Below, in pieces: positions 1 through 7,966 of a stretch of 64,000 nucleotides of DNA; the first letter of the stretch is position 1, and every line of letters begins with the position of its first letter. A model generated the notes under the pieces. The model had not been told where the DNA came from and ran no database searches. It was given only the letters and a program-made list of their open reading frames with translations. The stretch is from an uncultured Collinsella sp. (lineage in GTDB: Bacteria; Actinomycetota; Coriobacteriia; Coriobacteriales; Coriobacteriaceae): contig UQIC01000004.1 of the NCBI GenBank assembly GCA_900540985.1, positions 30,249-94,248 on the forward strand. Reading direction: 5' to 3'. The position numbers and the translations under genes are program-made.

Positions 1-1164
1 CCCGAGACGCAGACCCCGATGTTCGAGATTGCCGATCTGGTGCACGATGGCGAGCGCGTTGTCGTGGCCCCTGGTGGCGCCGGTGGTCTCGGCAATACGC
101 ACTTTGTGACGTCGGTGCGCCGCGCGCCCGCGTTCGCCCAGCTGGGCGAGCCGGCCGAGGAGCACTGGATTGAGCTAGAGATGAAGCTTATGGCCGATGC
201 CGCGCTCGTGGGCTTCCCCTCGGTGGGTAAGTCATCGCTCATCGCGCGCATGAGTGCCGCCCGTCCTAAGATTGCCGACTACCCGTTTACCACGCTCGTG
301 CCGAACCTCGGCATGGTGCGTGCCGGCGAATATTCTTACGTCGTTGCCGACGTCCCCGGTCTCATCGAGGGCGCGAGCGAGGGCAAGGGCTTGGGTCACC
401 AGTTCCTGCGCCACATTGAGCGTACGGCCCTGATCATGCATGTCGTCGACATGACGGGCGGTTTTGAGGATCGCGATCCGGTTGAGGACTATCGCATCAT
501 CAACCGCGAGCTCGAGCAGTATGGCGCCGAGCTTTCGGAGCGTCCGCAGATCGTCGTTGCCAACAAGTGCGACGCGCCGGGCACGGCCGACAAGATTGCC
601 GACCTTAAGCGTGCGGCGCTCGACGATGGCCATATGTTCTTTGCCGTGTCTGCTGTTACGGGCGCCGGCCTCAACACGCTGATGCTTGCCGTGGGCGAGC
701 AGGTGGCTAAGCTTCGCGCCGAGCTGGCGGTCTCTGATGAGCCGGTCGATCTGCGCGACGAGGAGTGGGAGCGTCGCCGCCTGCAGCGCGAGAAGCGTTT
801 CCGCATTGTCCAGGAAGAGCCCGGTGCCTTCCGCGTGGTCGGTCGTGCCATCGAGCGCATGGTCATCCAGACCGACTGGGAAAACGAGGAAGCCGTCATT
901 TACCTGCAGCATAAGTTTGCGCGTATGGGTGTTGACGACGCGCTCGAGAAGGCCGGTTGCCGTGCGGGCGACGAGGTCCGCATTTGCCAGCGCGCCTTTG
1001 ACTTTGAGGGCGCCGAGGACTTCTCGGAGTACGAAGAGCTCGAGGACGCTGGCGAGGACGTTGCCGTCGAGGCCATTGACGTGGCCGATGCTGCGGATGA
1101 GGGCGTCGAGGTTGTCGATGCGGCGGATGCCGAGGACGATGCCGAGACCTCGGAGGTCGAGTAG
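1..1164 (+). CDS. obg: GTPase Obg/CgtA, 5' end outside the window
   Basis: This is the 3' part of an Obg-family GTPase, a factor for late 50S assembly and stress signalling. The 387 visible codons begin inside the glycine-rich Obg fold (VVVAPGGAGGLGN). The G domain follows, with G1 GFPSVGKSS, G3 DVPGLIEGASEG, G4 NKCD and G5 SAVTG. The OCT domain spans about residues 273-337 (ending near RAGDEVRI), and a strongly acidic tail of about 50 residues closes the protein. No start codon is present; the reading frame is open from base 1. The stop lies 3 nt before nadD, so the two are very likely co-transcribed. The acidic tail after the OCT domain is an extension compared with short family members. 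Confidence 0.97.
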   Translation, partial: PETQTPMFEIADLVHDGERVVVAPGGAGGLGNTHFVTSVRRAPAFAQLGEPAEEHWIELEMKLMADAALVGFPSVGKSSLIARMSAARPKIADYPFTTLVPNLGMVRAGEYSYVVADVPGLIEGASEGKGLGHQFLRHIERTALIMHVVDMTGGFEDRDPVEDYRIINRELEQYGAELSERPQIVVANKCDAPGTADKIADLKRAALDDGHMFFAVSAVTGAGLNTLMLAVGEQVAKLRAELAVSDEPVDLRDEEWERRRLQREKRFRIVQEEPGAFRVVGRAIERMVIQTDWENEEAVIYLQHKFARMGVDDALEKAGCRAGDEVRICQRAFDFEGAEDFSEYEELEDAGEDVAVEAIDVADAADEGVEVVDAADAEDDAETSEVE

Positions 1165-1167
1165 GCC

Positions 1168-1845
1168 ATGTCGCTGCGCGGTGGAATCGGTCTGCCCGAG
1201 CTTCCTCTAGAGGACGGGCAGGAGTTTAGGCTCGGCATTATGGGTGGCACCTTTGATCCCATCCATTACGGGCACCTGGTGACCGCTGAGCAGGCGCGTG
1301 AGTCCCTCGACTTGGATGCCGTGCTCTTTATGCCGGCGGGCACGCCTGCCTTTAAGCTTGACAAGCCGGTGACGCCTGCCGAGGACCGTTACGCCATGAC
1401 GGTCCTCGCCACCGCTGCGAACCCGGCCTTTTTGGCGAGTCGGTTCGAGATTGACCGTCCGGGTGTAACCTATACGGCCGATACGCTTCATGCCCTTCGC
1501 GACTTTTACCCGCCGCAGGTAAAGCTCTACTTTATTACGGGCGCCGACGCGATTATCGAAATTGTTACCTGGCATGATGCCGAACGAATCGCTGAGCTTG
1601 CTACCTTTATTGCGGCGACACGACCGGGCTTTGATATCGATACGGCGCGTGCCCGAATCAAAGAGTCGGGGCTGCCGTTCGACGTGCGCTATATTCAGAT
1701 TCCGGCGCTGGCGATCAGCTCGACGAACATTCGTAAGCGAGTTGCCCGCGGCATGAGCGTGCGCTATCTTACGAGCGAGTCCGTGCTCGGCTACATTCGC
1801 AAACGCAGGCTATATGCCGATTTGGGCCAAGAAGATTTTGAGTGA
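1168..1845 (+). CDS. nadD: nicotinate-nucleotide adenylyltransferase
   Basis: NadD transfers AMP from ATP to nicotinate mononucleotide, making deamido-NAD in NAD synthesis. The 225-residue protein has the nucleotidyltransferase signature GGTFDPIHYGH at residues 26-36 and the C-terminal ISSTNIRKR motif that closes the active site. About 20 residues precede the usual family start (RLGIMGGTFDP). The ATG at 1168 was kept because it follows the obg stop by 3 nt. A GTG or TTG closer to the core cannot be excluded. The obg-nadD-yqeK-rsfS order is widely conserved in Gram-positive genomes and supports the call. Confidence 0.96.
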   Translation: MSLRGGIGLPELPLEDGQEFRLGIMGGTFDPIHYGHLVTAEQARESLDLDAVLFMPAGTPAFKLDKPVTPAEDRYAMTVLATAANPAFLASRFEIDRPGVTYTADTLHALRDFYPPQVKLYFITGADAIIEIVTWHDAERIAELATFIAATRPGFDIDTARARIKESGLPFDVRYIQIPALAISSTNIRKRVARGMSVRYLTSESVLGYIRKRRLYADLGQEDFE

Positions 1846-1860
1846 TGGGGGGGGTCTACG

Positions 1861-2469
1861 TTGTCGGTAGAGGATCAGTTTGAGGGCGATGAGCGCGCGC
1901 TGCTCAAGCGCATTCAAGAGCTGCTCGATGTTCGCATGAAGGATAAGCGCAAGCGCTATGTGCATTCGCTGGGTGTTGCCGAGACCGCACTTCATCTGGC
2001 CGAGGTCTACGGCGTTGACCGCTTTGATGCCGCTGCCGCCGGCCTGATCCATGACTGGGACAAAGTGCTCTCCGACGACGAGCTGGTCACGCGCGCTCTG
2101 CATTACGGCATTAAGATTGCCGGCTCTCCTTCCGCCGCGACGCCGCTTTTGCATGGCCCTGTTGCCGCCTATGAGCTTCCGCAGCTTTTTCCCGAGCTGT
2201 CGCCGGCCGTTTTCCAGGCTGTCGACCGTCACACCGTGGGTGCCTGCGACATGACGCCGCTCGATATGGTGGTCTTTGTGGCCGATGCCATCGAGCCCAA
2301 TCGCCACGGCGACTATGCACATGCGCTGCGCAAGATGGTGGGGGAGTCGACGCTCGACGAGTTGTTCTTCTCCTGTTTTGCGCAGGGTTTGGTCTATGTG
2401 ATTCAGTCCGGGCGCTATCTTTATCCCACGGCTATTTCGATTTACAACCATTACGCCCAGCTGCGTTAG
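1861..2469 (+). CDS. yqeK: HD-domain dinucleotide phosphohydrolase, YqeK family
   Basis: The family hydrolyses symmetrical diadenosine tetraphosphate (Ap4A) to ADP. The 202-residue product shows the HD superfamily metal ligands in order: H35 (RYVHSLGVA), HD in LIHDWDK at 64-65, a later HGPVAAY histidine, and an aspartate in FVADAIEPNR. The start is TTG 1861, 15 nt after nadD, with a G-rich ribosome-binding stretch at about 1846-1855. Position between nadD and rsfS is the normal place for yqeK. The tetraphosphatase activity is known for the family and inferred here. Confidence 0.92.
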   Translation: MSVEDQFEGDERALLKRIQELLDVRMKDKRKRYVHSLGVAETALHLAEVYGVDRFDAAAAGLIHDWDKVLSDDELVTRALHYGIKIAGSPSAATPLLHGPVAAYELPQLFPELSPAVFQAVDRHTVGACDMTPLDMVVFVADAIEPNRHGDYAHALRKMVGESTLDELFFSCFAQGLVYVIQSGRYLYPTAISIYNHYAQLR

Positions 2470-2496
2470 CTCGGGCTGTCTAGAAAGAGGTATTCC

Positions 2497-2952
2497 ATGG
2501 CCGACGAGACCATGACCGATGAGCAGATTCTTGAACGTGTGGAGCACAAGAGCTTCGCCGCCACGTCCGACCGCACCGCCGCCTCGCTGTCCGCGAGCGG
2601 TGTCGCCGCCGAGGATGTCGCCCGCGCCGCCGCGCAGGCCGCCTACGACAAGAAGGGCGAGGACGTTCAGGTGCTCGACCTGACCGAGCTTTCCGATGTG
2701 TGTGACTACTTTGTGCTTGCCACCGGTACCAACAACCGCCAGGTCGATTCGATCGTCGACGAGATCGAGGAGAAGGTCGCCGAGGCTTGCGGCGAGCATC
2801 CGTTCTCCATCGAGGGCCGCGAGCAGAAGACTTGGATGCTCATGGACTATGGTTCGGTTGTCGTCCACGTCTTCACTCCCGAAGCCCGCGACTTCTACCG
2901 CCTTGAGAAGCTCTGGGGAGACGCCCCCCAGCTCCCCCTCAACCTCCTCTAG
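2497..2952 (+). CDS. rsfS: ribosomal silencing factor RsfS
   Basis: RsfS binds ribosomal protein L14 and blocks 30S-50S joining when nutrients are short. The protein is 151 residues. The RsfS core begins around residue 43 (ARAAAQAAYDKKGEDVQVLD) and includes YFVLATGTNNRQVDSI and the terminal DYGSVVVHVFTPEARDFYRLEKLW. About 40 extra N-terminal residues rich in Ala, Ser and Thr precede the core. The ATG at 2497 follows an AGAAAGAGG ribosome-binding site. It is the last gene of the obg run and is followed by a strong terminator. Confidence 0.95.
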   Translation: MADETMTDEQILERVEHKSFAATSDRTAASLSASGVAAEDVARAAAQAAYDKKGEDVQVLDLTELSDVCDYFVLATGTNNRQVDSIVDEIEEKVAEACGEHPFSIEGREQKTWMLMDYGSVVVHVFTPEARDFYRLEKLWGDAPQLPLNLL

Positions 2953-2993
2953 TAGCTCATTTGAGACGGGGTTTAGCTACCCTCACGCATATC

Positions 2994-3034
2994 GCTGGGC
3001 AGGTGCGGTTTTCCGCACCTGCCCAGCTTTTTTT
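2994..3034 (+). terminator. intrinsic terminator after rsfS
   Basis: A 15-bp perfect stem (GCTGGGCAGGTGCGG paired with its complement), TTTT loop and a run of seven T close the obg-rsfS transcription unit. The minus-strand side lacks a T run, so it does not obviously serve the convergent dinB. Confidence 0.95.
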
Positions 3035-3046
3035 GCCCAAAGGCGG

Positions 3047-4261
3047 TTAATCGTTGAAGCGGGATTGGCGGCCGAAGGAAAGGGCGGTGTCGCCGAATTT
3101 GTCTCGGACGGCGTCGATGGCGACGGATAGGTCGCGGCGGTCGCTGGATTGGGCTCCGCGGTCATCGATCTCGCAGAACAGGTCGGTCTGGATGCCGCCT
3201 TGGTGGTCGAAGTCGCTCATGCCGATGCCCGCCAAGCGAACATGCATGCCATCCTGCCAGATGTTGTCGAGCAGTTCGAGTGCAACCGCCACGAAGATGT
3301 TCTCATCGTCGGTCGGATGAGGCAGCCGGCGCTGTGCCGTACGCCCGCTGCCATACGAATACTTAAGCTTGAGCGTTACCGTGGCACCCGTCAGCCCCTG
3401 ACGGCGCAGACGGCGTCCCACTGACTCTCCCAACAGCGCAATCGCCGCCTCAATATCCCCGCGCTCAGTCAAATCTTTAGCAAAGGTGCGTTCATTGCTG
3501 ACCGACTTGACCTCGCGCTCCTCATCGAGACTCGTGACTTCTGAGATTTCGAGTCCCAGCGCACGCTGGCGCATGCGTTCGCCGTTGACGCCAAAAATAG
3601 AGGCCAAGGTGGATTCCGGTGCACGTGATAGCTCGCCGAGGGTGTAGATGCGCATGCGGCGCAGTCGCTCCTCGGCCGAGCGCCCGATGCCGCTCATGGC
3701 AGATACCGGCAACGCGGCCAAAAAGCGCTGCTCGGTTCCGGGGCGCACGATGGTCAGCCCAAACGGCTTATCCCGCTCGCTTGCGATCTTTGCGACCGTC
3801 TTGTTGCAGCCCACGCCAATGGAACAGGTCACTCCCAGTCCTGCCACGCGGTCGCTTATACGTCGCGCAACCAGCAGCGGGTCTTCGGGCGCAAAGCGAC
3901 CCGGTGTGATATCGATAAAGGCTTCGTCGATGGATACGCGCTCCACGCGCGGCGTCTCCTCGGCAAGAATCGCCATGACCTGCGCGCTGACCTCACGATA
4001 GCGATCAAAATGCCCATGCGTCCAAATGGCTTGCGGGCACAAGCGCCGCGCCTCGGCCGAGGCCATGGCAGAGTGCACGCCAAAGCGACGTGCCTCATAT
4101 GAACACGTGGACACGACGCCACGCGAATCGGCGTCTCCGCCCACGATGAGCGGCTTTCCTCGCCATTCGGGATGATCGAGCATTTCCACGCTCGCAAAAA
4201 ACGCATCAAGGTCCATCAGGCCCACCGCCGGACCCGTCCAGGGAGGTGGCGTGACGCCCAT
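3047..4261 (-). CDS. dinB: DNA polymerase IV (Y family)
   Basis: A translesion DNA polymerase. Y-family features are LMDLDAFFASVEML near the N-terminus (catalytic Asp), YEARRFGVHSAM, and RVSIDEAFIDIT with the second carboxylates (S-I-D-E). Helix-hairpin-helix residues follow (VSAMSGIGRSAEERLRRM), then the little-finger domain ending FGRQSRFND. The start chosen is the ATG at 4261, preceded by GAGG at a 5-nt gap, giving 404 residues. An upstream in-frame ATG at 4300 would add 13 residues but has no visible Shine-Dalgarno. It is the only minus-strand gene in the first 31 kb and is transcribed convergently toward rsfS. It is full length, so DNA synthesis activity is expected. Confidence 0.93.
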   Translation of the reverse strand: MGVTPPPWTGPAVGLMDLDAFFASVEMLDHPEWRGKPLIVGGDADSRGVVSTCSYEARRFGVHSAMASAEARRLCPQAIWTHGHFDRYREVSAQVMAILAEETPRVERVSIDEAFIDITPGRFAPEDPLLVARRISDRVAGLGVTCSIGVGCNKTVAKIASERDKPFGLTIVRPGTEQRFLAALPVSAMSGIGRSAEERLRRMRIYTLGELSRAPESTLASIFGVNGERMRQRALGLEISEVTSLDEEREVKSVSNERTFAKDLTERGDIEAAIALLGESVGRRLRRQGLTGATVTLKLKYSYGSGRTAQRRLPHPTDDENIFVAVALELLDNIWQDGMHVRLAGIGMSDFDHQGGIQTDLFCEIDDRGAQSSDRRDLSVAIDAVRDKFGDTALSFGRQSRFND

Positions 4262-4276
4262 GGCATCCTCATAACC

Positions 4277-4290
4277 GTATGTATGTTCGC
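4277..4290 (-). promoter_or_regulatory. possible LexA-like box upstream of dinB
   Basis: On the minus strand the 14-mer CGAACATACATACG matches the actinobacterial LexA pattern CGAACRNRYGTTYG at 12 of 14 positions. One half-site is perfect and the other is degraded. It lies 16-29 nt upstream of the preferred dinB start. A single imperfect match of this length is weak evidence. Confidence 0.2.
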
Positions 4291-4306
4291 GTCTTTCCAT
4301 GTCATG

Positions 4307-4312
4307 AGTATA
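4307..4312 (-). promoter_or_regulatory. candidate -10 box for dinB
   Basis: The minus strand reads TATACT (5 of 6 to the consensus) about 46 nt upstream of the preferred dinB ATG. No convincing -35 box is seen 16-18 nt further upstream. Confidence 0.3.
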
Positions 4313-4344
4313 CCGCGCAGCTCATGTGGGGTGCGTGTATGTGC

Positions 4345-4372
4345 TTGCAAATCCCGAATTCTTGTCTAAGAT
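4345..4372 (+). promoter_or_regulatory. promoter for the rpsP operon
   Basis: TTGCAA, 16-nt spacer, TAAGAT, about 130 nt before rpsP. A second candidate is TTCACC, 17 nt, TATTAT at 4417-4445. A small hairpin GCAGC-CTAAA-GCTGC (4468-4482) lies just before the rpsP ribosome-binding site. Confidence 0.5.
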
Positions 4373-4501
4373 ATGGATTTGCCCTCGACTACACCGAAGA
4401 AGTTGGTCTCACGGACTTCACCTGCCCGCGTCGATGGCGTATTATGTTCAACTGTTTGTTTGTAGTTGCAGCCTAAAGCTGCTTGGTTGGAGGAGTTTCC
4501 T

Positions 4502-4843
4502 TTGGCAGTCAAGATTCGCCTTGCTCGTCACGGCGCTAAGAAGCGTCCGTACTACCGTGTCGTCGTCGCCGATTCCCGCGCCCCGCGTGACGGTCGTATC
4601 ATCGAGGAGGTTGGCCGCTACAACCCGATGACCGCCCCCAAGACCATTAACCTCGACCTCGAGAAGATCGCCGACTGGCAGTCCAAGGGCGCTCAGCTCA
4701 CCGACGCCGTCGCCGCTCTGGTCAAGGCCGCCAACGAGGGCGAGAAGACCGAGACCGTCGTCAAGAAGTCCAAGAAGCAGCTTGCCAAAGAGGCCGAGGC
4801 CGCTAAGGCTGCCGCTGAGGCCGCTGAGGGCGCCGAGGAGTAA
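4502..4843 (+). CDS. rpsP: 30S ribosomal protein S16
   Basis: S16 is a primary-binding protein of the small subunit. The product (113 residues) starts AVKIRLARHGAKKRPYYR after a TTG codon at 4502, with GGAGGAG at 4489-4495 giving a 6-nt gap. An upstream ATG-like extension would not match the family N-terminus. The conserved core ends near residue 80. An Ala/Glu/Lys-rich tail follows (KKQLAKEAEAAKAAAEAAEGAEE), a common actinobacterial extension. It leads the rpsP-khpA-rimM-trmD-lepB set, with 3 nt to khpA. Confidence 0.97.
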   Translation: MAVKIRLARHGAKKRPYYRVVVADSRAPRDGRIIEEVGRYNPMTAPKTINLDLEKIADWQSKGAQLTDAVAALVKAANEGEKTETVVKKSKKQLAKEAEAAKAAAEAAEGAEE

Positions 4844-4846
4844 ATC

Positions 4847-5131
4847 GTGCCTGAGGTTGACGCTGCACAGCTCGAGGGTGAGGCAATGCTCTCAGATCGC
4901 ATCGCCGATCTCGTCGAATATCTCGTTGTTCAGATCGTCGACGACCCGGATTCCGTGAGCCTTGAGGTCATCGATGGTGACGACGCCTCTACGATTGAGG
5001 TTTCGGTCGCCGAGGATGACGTCGCTAAGGTCATCGGCCGTCGTGGCCGTACCATCAAGGCCATTCGCACGCTCGCCCGTGCACTGGCCGCTCGCCTCGA
5101 CACTGCTGTCGAGGTAGAGGTTCTGGGCTAG
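4847..5131 (+). CDS. khpA: KH-domain RNA-binding protein KhpA
   Basis: KhpA is a small single-KH protein that in other Gram-positives works with KhpB in RNA binding and cell-length control. The 94-residue product carries the KH signature VIGRRGRTIKAIR (GxxG loop GRRG) after DDPDSVSLEV. GTG 4847 is 3 nt after the rpsP stop. An ATG at 4886, preceded by GAGGGTGAGG, would give a shorter protein starting MLSDRIADLVEYL, which is closer to the usual family N-terminus, so the start is uncertain. Position between rpsP and rimM is typical. Confidence 0.9.
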   Translation: MPEVDAAQLEGEAMLSDRIADLVEYLVVQIVDDPDSVSLEVIDGDDASTIEVSVAEDDVAKVIGRRGRTIKAIRTLARALAARLDTAVEVEVLG

Positions 5132-5135
5132 GACC

Positions 5136-5657
5136 TTGAGGTCCCAGTACAAAAACATCGCCCGTGTTGTCAAGCCGCACGGAAGGAAGGGGGAGGTCCT
5201 CGCGCAGCCGCTGCGGGGGCTTCCTTCTGTATTAGAGCCGGGTATGCGCGTCGCCCTGACGCCGCCGGCGCTCAAGCGCGACCGCTTTTGCACGGTCGTG
5301 TCCGTCACCGATACGGGCGATGGCGATCTGGTCTCGTTTGAGGGCATTGACGACTTGACGGCCGCCGAGGGCATCACGGGATGCTACGTGCTGGCAAATC
5401 GTGACGACTTTGAGCTCGATTCGCTCGACGCTGCCTATACCGATCTGATGGGTCGCGAGGTGGTCGACGAGCGCTTCGGTTCGCTCGGCACGATCGTCGA
5501 GATCATGTCGACGCCCGCTAACGATGTTTGGGTTGTCGAGGGCGATCGGTACGGCGAGGTACTGATTCCCGTGATCGAGCAGGTTGTGCTCGATCTTCCC
5601 GACACAGGAACAATTTCCGTCCATGTTATGGACGGCCTGATCGATATGGACAAGTAG
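5136..5657 (+). CDS. rimM: ribosome maturation factor RimM
   Basis: RimM binds S19 and helps mature the head of the 30S subunit. The 173-residue product begins YKNIARVVKPHGRKGEVLAQPL, matching the family's VGKI.xxxHGxxGEV segment. The PRC-barrel half is seen around residues 95-170 (LMGREVVDERFGSLGTIVEIM, then EVLIPVIEQVVLDLP). TTG 5136 is the only start upstream of the conserved segment. It is 4 nt after khpA and has a poor Shine-Dalgarno, suggesting coupling to khpA translation. trmD follows after 10 nt. Confidence 0.93.
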   Translation: MRSQYKNIARVVKPHGRKGEVLAQPLRGLPSVLEPGMRVALTPPALKRDRFCTVVSVTDTGDGDLVSFEGIDDLTAAEGITGCYVLANRDDFELDSLDAAYTDLMGREVVDERFGSLGTIVEIMSTPANDVWVVEGDRYGEVLIPVIEQVVLDLPDTGTISVHVMDGLIDMDK

Positions 5658-5667
5658 GGAGGACAAC

Positions 5668-6426
5668 ATGCTGATCGAGACCCTTTCGGTCTTTCCCGAG
5701 ATGTTTGAGCCCGTCATGTCCACATCGATTTTGGGCCGCGCCCGCAAGGCCGGCCTTTTTGATTTTAAGGCGTATAACCTGCGCGACTGGACGCACGACC
5801 GCCATCGTACCGTCGATGACGAGCCGTACGGCGGCGGGCAGGGCATGCTCATGAAGGTCGAGCCTATCGCAGAGGCCATCGAGGCCATTAGCGCAGAGGG
5901 TCCCAAGCCCACGGTTGTGTTCTTCACCCCCTGTGGCGAGCCCTTTACGCAGCATGTGGCCGAGCGCCTGCTCAAAAGTGAGCGCCTGCTGTTTGTGTGC
6001 AGTCGCTACGAGGGCGTCGACGAGCGCGCGTATGCGTATGCCGATGAACGTCTGTCGATCGGCGACTATGTGCTCACGGGCGGCGAGCTGCCCGCGATGG
6101 TCGTTGCCGATGCCGTCGTACGCCTCATTCCCGGCGCCCTTGGTGACGAAATGAGCAACGTCGACGAGTCGTTCTCGACCGCCGAGGACGGAGGCCTGCT
6201 CGAGTACGCGCAGTACACCCGTCCTGCCGAGTTCAACGGCGAGGGCGTGCCTCCGGTGCTTGTGAGCGGCGATCACGCCAAGGTCGATGCCTGGCGTCGC
6301 AAGAACGCCATCGAGCGCACCTGCCGCTGGCGTCCCGACTTGATCGAGACGGCGCGGCTCACGCCCGAGGAGCGCGCTTACGCGCAGGAGATTCTTGACG
6401 CTTCGTATTCGCAGAGCGAGGAGTGA
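5668..6426 (+). CDS. trmD: tRNA (guanine-37-N1)-methyltransferase TrmD
   Basis: TrmD methylates G37 next to the anticodon, preventing +1 frameshifting. The 252-residue SPOUT enzyme starts MLIETLSVFPEMFEP. It shows DDEPYGGGQGMLMKVEPI and the knotted SAM-binding segment SIGDYVLTGGELPAMVVADAVVRLIPG, cited here in parts: SIGDYVLTGGELPAM near residue 130 and VRLIPG after it. The C-terminal helical domain reads RKNAIERTCRWRPDLIE. ATG 5668 follows GGGAGGA. The stop overlaps the lepB start (GTGA), indicating translational coupling. Confidence 0.97.
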   Translation: MLIETLSVFPEMFEPVMSTSILGRARKAGLFDFKAYNLRDWTHDRHRTVDDEPYGGGQGMLMKVEPIAEAIEAISAEGPKPTVVFFTPCGEPFTQHVAERLLKSERLLFVCSRYEGVDERAYAYADERLSIGDYVLTGGELPAMVVADAVVRLIPGALGDEMSNVDESFSTAEDGGLLEYAQYTRPAEFNGEGVPPVLVSGDHAKVDAWRRKNAIERTCRWRPDLIETARLTPEERAYAQEILDASYSQSEE

Positions 6427-6992
6427 GTATGGTTCCTACGCAACATTCCGCGTTGAGGGGCGCTTTTGAGTGGATCGCGGTCATCGCGATCGCACTGGTC
6501 GCCACCTTCTTGATTCGCTCGTTTGTGGTCGAGCCCTTTGTGGTGCCCACCGGCTCCATGGAGTCCACGATCGAGATTGGCGACCAGATCCTGGCACAAA
6601 AGGTGAGCCTCGAGCTCGGTCAGCCCGTCAAGCAGGGCGATATCGTGGTGTTTCACAACCCCGATGGCACCTCCGAGCATGATGTTCTTGTCAAGCGTGT
6701 TATTGCCACGGCCGGGCAGACGGTCGACCTGCAGGATGGCAAGGTGGTCGTTGACGGCCAAGCGCTCGACGAGGACTATACGACGGGCATGAGCTGGCCA
6801 CTTTCGGTCCAAGCGCCCGGCGCTCAGGTAAGCTATCCCTACACCGTTCCCGACGGGTGCGTGTGGGTGATGGGCGACAACCGCGAGAACTCTGCTGACT
6901 CCCGCTACTTTGGCCCGGTCGACCGCTCCGAATTGATCGCCGTGGCGCTCGTGCGTTACTGGCCGCTCAACCGTCTGGGCGCTATCGACTAA
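6423..6992 (+). CDS. lepB: type I signal peptidase
   Basis: LepB removes signal peptides from exported proteins at the outer face of the membrane. One N-terminal membrane segment is seen at about residues 15-33 (EWIAVIAIALVATFLIRS). The catalytic serine is in VPTGSMEST (S45). The general-base lysine is in LVKRVIATAGQ (K91), and box E is MGDNRENSADSR. At 189 residues it is typical of Gram-positive enzymes. The start is GTG 6423, overlapping the trmD stop by 4 nt; ATG 6429 is the alternative. It closes the rpsP-trmD block. Confidence 0.96.
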   Translation: MSMVPTQHSALRGAFEWIAVIAIALVATFLIRSFVVEPFVVPTGSMESTIEIGDQILAQKVSLELGQPVKQGDIVVFHNPDGTSEHDVLVKRVIATAGQTVDLQDGKVVVDGQALDEDYTTGMSWPLSVQAPGAQVSYPYTVPDGCVWVMGDNRENSADSRYFGPVDRSELIAVALVRYWPLNRLGAID

Positions 6993-6997
6993 AAACC

Positions 6998-7005
6998 GCT
7001 ATAGT
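6998..7005 (+). promoter_or_regulatory. candidate -10 region for glyQS
   Basis: GCTATAGT contains TATAGT (5 of 6) about 47 nt before glyQ. The same octamer precedes rpsT and rpmB. The -35 region is not recognisable. Confidence 0.35.
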
Positions 7006-7051
7006 ACAGTACCTACCCGTGTAATCGTTTCGACGAGGGGATATTAGAGGC

Positions 7052-7963
7052 ATGAACGCTTCATCGCTTTCCTTCCAAGACATCATCCTGCGCCTCCAGC
7101 AGTACTGGGGCGAGCAGGGCTGCGTCATTATGCAGCCCTATGACTCCGAGGTCGGTGCCGGTACCTTCCATACCGCGACCACGCTGCGCTCGCTCGGTCC
7201 CGCCGAGTGGCGCACCTGCTATGCGCAGCCTTGCCGCCGTCCCGCCGACGGCCGCTACGGCGAGAACCCCAACCGCATGCAGCACTACTATCAGTTCCAG
7301 GTGCTCATCAAGCCCTCTCCGGTCAACGCCCAGGAGCTTTACCTGGGGTCTCTTGCCGCTATCGGTCTGGACCCCAACGACCATGACGTCCGCTTTGTCG
7401 AGGACGACTGGGAGAGCCCAACCCTTGGCGCCTGGGGCCTTGGCTGGGAGGTCTGGCTCAATGGCATGGAGGTCACGCAGTTTACGTATTTCCAGCAGGT
7501 GGGCGGCATCGAGGTTGACCCCGTGCCCGTCGAGATCACCTATGGCCTGGAGCGTATCGCCATGTATGCGCAGGGCGTCAACTCCGTCTACGACCTGGTG
7601 TGGAGCTATCTGCCCGACGGCACGCCCATGACTTACGGCGACGTGTTCCTCGAGAACGAGCGCGAGTTCAGCGCTTACAACTTTGAGGTCGCCAACGTCG
7701 AGATGATGCGTCAGAAGTTTGATGACTACGAGGCCGAGTGCCACTCCTGCCTGGAGCGTAAGCTTCCGCTGCCGGCGTACGACTGCGTCATGAAGTGCAG
7801 CCACGCTTTCAACCTGCTCGATGCCCGCGGTGCGCTGTCCGCGGTCGAGCGTGCCAACTACATCCTGCGCGTCCGCGCCGTCGCCAAGGCGTGTTGCGAG
7901 GCCTATATGGCCGAGGTCGCCGGAGTCAACGAGAATGCCGACCAGGAAGGCGAGGTGGCGTAA
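7052..7963 (+). CDS. glyQ: glycine-tRNA ligase alpha subunit
   Basis: The catalytic class II subunit of tetrameric (alpha2-beta2) glycyl-tRNA synthetase. The 303-residue product has the family opening QQYWGEQGCVIMQPYD, GAGTFHTATTLRSLG, MQHYYQFQVLIKPSP (motif 2 region) and VEITYGLERIAMYAQG (motif 3 region). ATG 7052 follows a GAGGGG/AGAGG stretch. The beta subunit gene starts 3 nt after the stop. Two-subunit GlyRS rather than the single-chain form is notable in an actinobacterial lineage. Confidence 0.97.
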   Translation: MNASSLSFQDIILRLQQYWGEQGCVIMQPYDSEVGAGTFHTATTLRSLGPAEWRTCYAQPCRRPADGRYGENPNRMQHYYQFQVLIKPSPVNAQELYLGSLAAIGLDPNDHDVRFVEDDWESPTLGAWGLGWEVWLNGMEVTQFTYFQQVGGIEVDPVPVEITYGLERIAMYAQGVNSVYDLVWSYLPDGTPMTYGDVFLENEREFSAYNFEVANVEMMRQKFDDYEAECHSCLERKLPLPAYDCVMKCSHAFNLLDARGALSAVERANYILRVRAVAKACCEAYMAEVAGVNENADQEGEVA

Positions 7964-7966
7964 GCC

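Noticed and set aside
4279..4476. 65-codon plus-strand frame between dinB and rpsP
   Set aside because: It crosses the likely rpsP promoter, has no ribosome-binding site, and its translation shows no recognisable sequence.
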